From Oscillospiraceae bacterium (GTDB lineage: Bacteria > Bacillota > Clostridia > Oscillospirales > Ruminococcaceae): 63,192 nucleotides of DNA. Where the stretch lies: NCBI GenBank assembly GCA_017436125.1, contig JAFSDS010000073.1, positions 1-63,192 of the forward strand, written 5' to 3'. Below the pieces are notes generated by a model, which worked only from the letters and a program-made list of their open reading frames with translations, made no database searches and was not told the origin of the DNA. The number at the start of each line of letters is the position of its first letter. The first letter of the stretch is position 1. The position numbers and the translations under genes were made by a program. Positions 60,270-63,192 of this stretch are shown piece by piece.

Positions 60270-61641
60270 TGTCTGGGGATTTTTTAACCTTATTGCAGTT
60301 TTGCTTTTGAGCCTTCTTGCTGCAAATGTTCTTAAAAAATCCGTTGGATTTTTAAAAGAATCCCTTGTTCCGATTTCCGTTCTCGGCGGCGGAATCCTTA
60401 TTGTTGTTGAAGCGGTTTATAAGTTTATAACCGGGGACGCCATGTTCGATACCGAATTTTTCGGCGGAAGAGGAACGGCTCTTCTTGAAACGATAACCTA
60501 TCATGCTCTTGCTCTTGGATTTATTGCTTCCGCACTTAAAACCACCGGCGGAAAACTTACAAAAAAGAGAACGGATGAGATACTTAACACCGGCGTTACC
60601 ACCGTTGCGACCTATCTTCTTCAGGCGGTATGCGGTCTTGTTATTTCCATGACGGCAGCGTTTTTTGTTAAAGATTTTTTTGCTGCAGCGGGAATCCTTC
60701 TTCCCTTCGGTTATGGCCAGGGAACGGGTCAGGCACTTAACTACGGCGGAATTTTTGAAAACGATTTTGGCTTTGCGGGCGGAAAAAGCTTTGGCCTTAC
60801 CATAGCGGCTCTTGGCTTTTTAAGCGCAAGTATCGGAGGCGTTATCCATCTTAACTACCTTCGCAAAAAGGGCAGGATTTCGGAAAGAGGAGCCAAAGAG
60901 AGTGCCATCAGCGCGGAGGAGATCCAGTCTGAAAATGAGATACCCATGCAGGAAAGCATTGATAAGATGACTGTTCAGTTCGCCCTTATTGCGGTGGCAT
61001 ATCTTATCACATATTTACTTATGTTCATCCTTGGAAACCTTATTCCGGGAATGAGATCCGTTATTTACGGATTTAACTTCCTTCTTGGTGTTCTTTCCGC
61101 GACTCTTGTTAAGTTTGTTCTTAACTTTCTTAAAAAAATCGGTGCTGTTCAAAGGGAATACACCAACAACTTTCTTCTTACCCGCGCAAGCAACTTTTTC
61201 TTTGATATAATGGTTGTTGCGGGTATTGCGGCTATACGCCTTGGTGTTCTTGAAAATTATTGGGGCATTATTCTTATCATGGGTGTTACCGGTCTTGTTA
61301 TCACCTATGTATATAACTATTTTATTGCGAAAAAGCTCTTTCCGGAATACTGTGAGGAACAGTTCCTCACCATGTACGGTATGCTCACCGGCACCGCAAG
61401 CACAGGTATCATCCTTTTGAGGGAGATAGACGGCGATTTTAAAAGTCCTGCGGCGGACAACATGGTTTATCAGAATTTTCCGGCAATCGTGCTCGGTTTT
61501 CCGATAATGCTTCTTGCAACAGTTGCGCCGGTAAAGCCGGTTCTTACGCTGATTATCCTTATTGTTTTCTTTGCTGTGATGAACATTCTTCTTTTCAGAA
61601 GTTTTATCTTTAAAAAGAAAAAAGCAAAAGCGGAAAAATAA
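60247..61641 (+). CDS. Sodium/glutamate symporter-like protein (GltS type)
   Basis: The 464-residue protein has about 11-12 membrane helices in two similar halves. Motifs LAANVLKKSVGFLKESLVPISVLGG, LPFGYGQGTGQALNYGGIFE and LTGTASTGIILLREID are of the GltS (ESS) family, which brings in glutamate with sodium. The second motif is the re-entrant loop. A short cytoplasmic segment with charged residues joins the halves (about 210-240). ATG 60247 has AGAGGTGAAGAG upstream. It overlaps the acyltransferase gene by 23 bases, which suggests coupling. Confidence 0.85.
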   Translation: MENFWGSDVWGFFNLIAVLLLSLLAANVLKKSVGFLKESLVPISVLGGGILIVVEAVYKFITGDAMFDTEFFGGRGTALLETITYHALALGFIASALKTTGGKLTKKRTDEILNTGVTTVATYLLQAVCGLVISMTAAFFVKDFFAAAGILLPFGYGQGTGQALNYGGIFENDFGFAGGKSFGLTIAALGFLSASIGGVIHLNYLRKKGRISERGAKESAISAEEIQSENEIPMQESIDKMTVQFALIAVAYLITYLLMFILGNLIPGMRSVIYGFNFLLGVLSATLVKFVLNFLKKIGAVQREYTNNFLLTRASNFFFDIMVVAGIAAIRLGVLENYWGIILIMGVTGLVITYVYNYFIAKKLFPEYCEEQFLTMYGMLTGTASTGIILLREIDGDFKSPAADNMVYQNFPAIVLGFPIMLLATVAPVKPVLTLIILIVFFAVMNILLFRSFIFKKKKAKAEK

Positions 61642-61647
61642 GCGGAT

Positions 61648-61685
61648 TTTCCCCGTGCTCAAAAATGAGCACGGGGATTTTTTAT
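61648..61685 (+). terminator. Terminator of the GltS-like gene
   Basis: CCCCGTGCTC and GAGCACGGGG pair around AAAAAT, and ATTTTTTAT follows. Confidence 0.9.
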
Positions 61686-61702
61686 AAACAAAGCACTTTT
61701 CG

Positions 61703-61731
61703 TTGCTTTTTATGTTTTAAAAATGTATTAT
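61703..61731 (+). promoter_or_regulatory. Sigma-A promoter of the cysteine desulfidase gene
   Basis: TTGCTT and TATTAT are spaced 17 bp, about 30 bases before the start codon. Confidence 0.6.
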
Positions 61732-61760
61732 AGAGTTATAAAAAGGGAAGGAGCGGTTTT

Positions 61761-63032
61761 ATGCTCGAAGAAAAGATAAAAAAGGATTTTATTGAGATCC
61801 TCGGTGAAGAGCTTGTTCCGGCTATGGGATGTACCGAACCCATTGCCCTTGCTTATGCATGCGCAAAGGCAAGAGAAGTCCTCGGCTGTGAGCCGGAAAA
61901 AATAACCGCTTTCTGCAGCGGAAATATCATAAAAAATGTTCGCTGCGTAAGCATCCCGAATTCCGGAGGAATGACCGGAATAGAGGCGGCCTGTGTTCTT
62001 GGCGCTCTTTGCGGCAACGCAGAGAGGGAAATGGAAGTGCTCGAGGCGGTAACGCCAAAGGGCCTTGAAAAATCCGTTGAGTTTATTGAAAAAGGCGGAT
62101 GCGAGGTTGTTTATCTTGAATCGCCCATTCCGCTCCATTTTATAATCCGCCTTGAAAACAAAGAAAACAATGCAGAGATAGAGGTTCGCCACAGCCATAC
62201 GAATATAGTCCGCATCTCAAAAAACGGAGAAACACTTTTTATGACGGAGGATTTTGGCGAAGCAACTGTTAGCGCGGACAGAAGCGGACTTTCTGTTGAA
62301 AATATTTTTGCTTTTTCAAACGAAGTGGAAATAGAGGCCATAAAACCTTTTACCGAAAAGCAGATAGAATACAACATGGCCATAGCAGAAGAAGGGCTTT
62401 TGGGAAAATTCGGCATCGGTATCGGAACGGAAATGCTTCTTATGTATCCGGATTCCGTTTTCACAAAAATGAAAGCATACGCTGCGGCTGCATCCGAAGC
62501 AAGAATGTGCGGATGCAGCATGCCGGTTATTATAACCTCCGGCAGCGGAAATCAGGGACTTGCTTCTTCAGTTCCGGTAATAGTTTATGCAAGGGAAAAG
62601 GGACTTTCGGAAGAAAAAATGTTCCGGGCAATGATTTTCTCCAGCCTTCTTACAATATTCCAAAAAGAATATATCGGAAAACTTTCCGCATTTTGCGGAG
62701 CGGTTTCCGCAAGCTGTGCCGCCGGCGCCGCAATAACATATATCTGCGGCGGAAGCATTAAACAGATAAAGGATACCATTGACAATACCCTTGCGGATAT
62801 TCCGGGAATAATCTGTGACGGAGCAAAATCCTCCTGCGCCGCAAAAATTGCTTCAGCTCTTGATGCTTCGCTTTTTGCACATGTTCTTGCCATGAAGGGA
62901 AAGGTTTATGAAGCAAATACCGGAATCATCCAGAACGACGCAGGAAAGACCATAACCTGTGTTGGACATATCGGAAAAGTTGGAATGAAGCAAACGGATT
63001 CTGAAATTGTTAAAATGATGATTGAAAATTAA
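61761..63032 (+). CDS. L-cysteine desulfidase family protein (UPF0597, CyuA-like)
   Basis: The 423-residue protein matches the CdsB/CyuA family, which splits L-cysteine to pyruvate, ammonia and sulfide with a [4Fe-4S] cluster. GCTEPIALAYACAKA near residue 24 holds the conserved Cys. MCGCSMPVIITSGSGNQG lies in the middle, and DIPGIICDGAKSSCAAKIAS near the C-terminus supplies two or three more Cys ligands. Length is typical. ATG 61761 has AAAAGGGAAGGAG upstream. It stands alone behind its own promoter and before a strong terminator. Confidence 0.9.
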   Translation: MLEEKIKKDFIEILGEELVPAMGCTEPIALAYACAKAREVLGCEPEKITAFCSGNIIKNVRCVSIPNSGGMTGIEAACVLGALCGNAEREMEVLEAVTPKGLEKSVEFIEKGGCEVVYLESPIPLHFIIRLENKENNAEIEVRHSHTNIVRISKNGETLFMTEDFGEATVSADRSGLSVENIFAFSNEVEIEAIKPFTEKQIEYNMAIAEEGLLGKFGIGIGTEMLLMYPDSVFTKMKAYAAAASEARMCGCSMPVIITSGSGNQGLASSVPVIVYAREKGLSEEKMFRAMIFSSLLTIFQKEYIGKLSAFCGAVSASCAAGAAITYICGGSIKQIKDTIDNTLADIPGIICDGAKSSCAAKIASALDASLFAHVLAMKGKVYEANTGIIQNDAGKTITCVGHIGKVGMKQTDSEIVKMMIEN

Positions 63033-63052
63033 GATATAAAAAAGTCCGGCAA

Positions 63053-63090
63053 AGGGCGGCACTTCGTAAGGAAGTGCCGCCTATTTTTTT
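63053..63090 (+). terminator. Terminator of the cysteine desulfidase gene
   Basis: GGCGGCACTTC and GAAGTGCCGCC form an 11-bp stem around GTAAG; TATTTTTTT follows. Confidence 0.9.
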
Positions 63091-63162
63091 GGCAAACTTT
63101 TGTAATCAGCCTAAATGATTGAATTATTGGACAAATTCAAATCTGTAATGGAGGATTACATA

Positions 63163-63192
63163 ATGGCAAATTTTATTGAAGAATTGTATTAC
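63163..63192 (+). CDS. Start of a gene cut by the window edge (DUF6809-like?)
   Basis: An ATG eight bases after GGAGG opens a frame whose ten visible codons read MANFIEELYY. Short proteins with a start like FIEELYYGN belong to a small family, DUF6809, found in clostridial chromosomes and mobile elements. Ten residues are too few to be sure. The rest lies beyond the window. Confidence 0.4.
   Translation, partial: MANFIEELYY

Noticed and set aside
1-63192. CRISPR array or insertion sequence
   Set aside because: No run of regularly spaced direct repeats and no transposase-like protein was seen.

Overview
The window looks like a chromosomal segment from a low-to-medium GC Gram-positive anaerobe of the class Clostridia, probably a gut-type organism. 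Three things support this. The gene order gdpP-rplI-dnaB-tilS-hpt-ftsH and the order SRP RNA-dnaX-ybaB-recR are Firmicutes hallmarks. The promoters are of sigma-A type, with AGGAGG-like ribosome sites and frequent TTG starts. The metabolism implied is anaerobic: acetate kinase, superoxide reductase, cysteine desulfidase and many amino-acid and peptide functions. A MurNAc deacetylase of the PdaA type fits a spore-former but does not prove one. Species cannot be named from the sequence alone.

Layout. 1-122: the tail of a probable serine recombinase, so the left edge touches a mobile element. 300-9100: a lipoprotein, then the housekeeping block for c-di-AMP turnover, ribosomal protein bL9, replicative helicase, tRNA-Ile lysidine synthase, purine salvage and FtsH. 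9100-14490: acetyltransferase, galactokinase-like kinase, DUF1294 protein, 23S rRNA methyltransferase, TSCPD protein, and the pseudouridine pair psuK-psuG behind a perfect consensus promoter. 14490-18960: two M20 peptidases and a GPH-type symporter on divergent transcripts. 19000-31600: mostly single genes, several unrecognised (DUF3810 metalloprotease-like protein, permuted papain-like protein, secreted protein with a C-terminal zinc ribbon, 579-residue lipoprotein), plus ackA, tmcAL, a U32 protein and a cation/proton antiporter. 31750-34690: a lysine riboswitch controlling a complete polar amino-acid ABC importer. 34800-37020: iscS-iscU-superoxide reductase. 37030-43560: Na/phosphate symporter, PdaA-like deacetylase, DUF4317, a 64-residue basic protein, tRNA-Leu(GAG) with a nearby 3'-end fragment, and a class B penicillin-binding protein. 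43600-47790: a Cys-rich membrane protein, SRP RNA, dnaX, ybaB, recR, smpB and tmRNA (SmpB next to its RNA partner). 47820-49650: a glycine-riboswitch-controlled alanine/glycine symporter. 49850-56800: one 2263-residue secreted protein. 56900-63090: GH13 glycosidase, acyltransferase fusion, GltS-like symporter, cysteine desulfidase. The window ends ten codons into another gene.

Two of the amino-acid transporters sit behind metabolite-sensing RNAs, while translation quality control (recR-smpB-ssrA) and secretion RNA genes are packed together. The items that most deserve a second look are the giant secreted protein, the Cys-rich membrane protein beside the SRP RNA gene, the duplicated tRNA-Leu 3' end, the 22-bp palindrome at the start of the smpB transcript, and an apparent excess of the octamer GTGCTCAA/TTGAGCAC. 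No CRISPR array, insertion sequence or rRNA was seen. All gene calls are from reading translations and motifs by eye; no database search was run.
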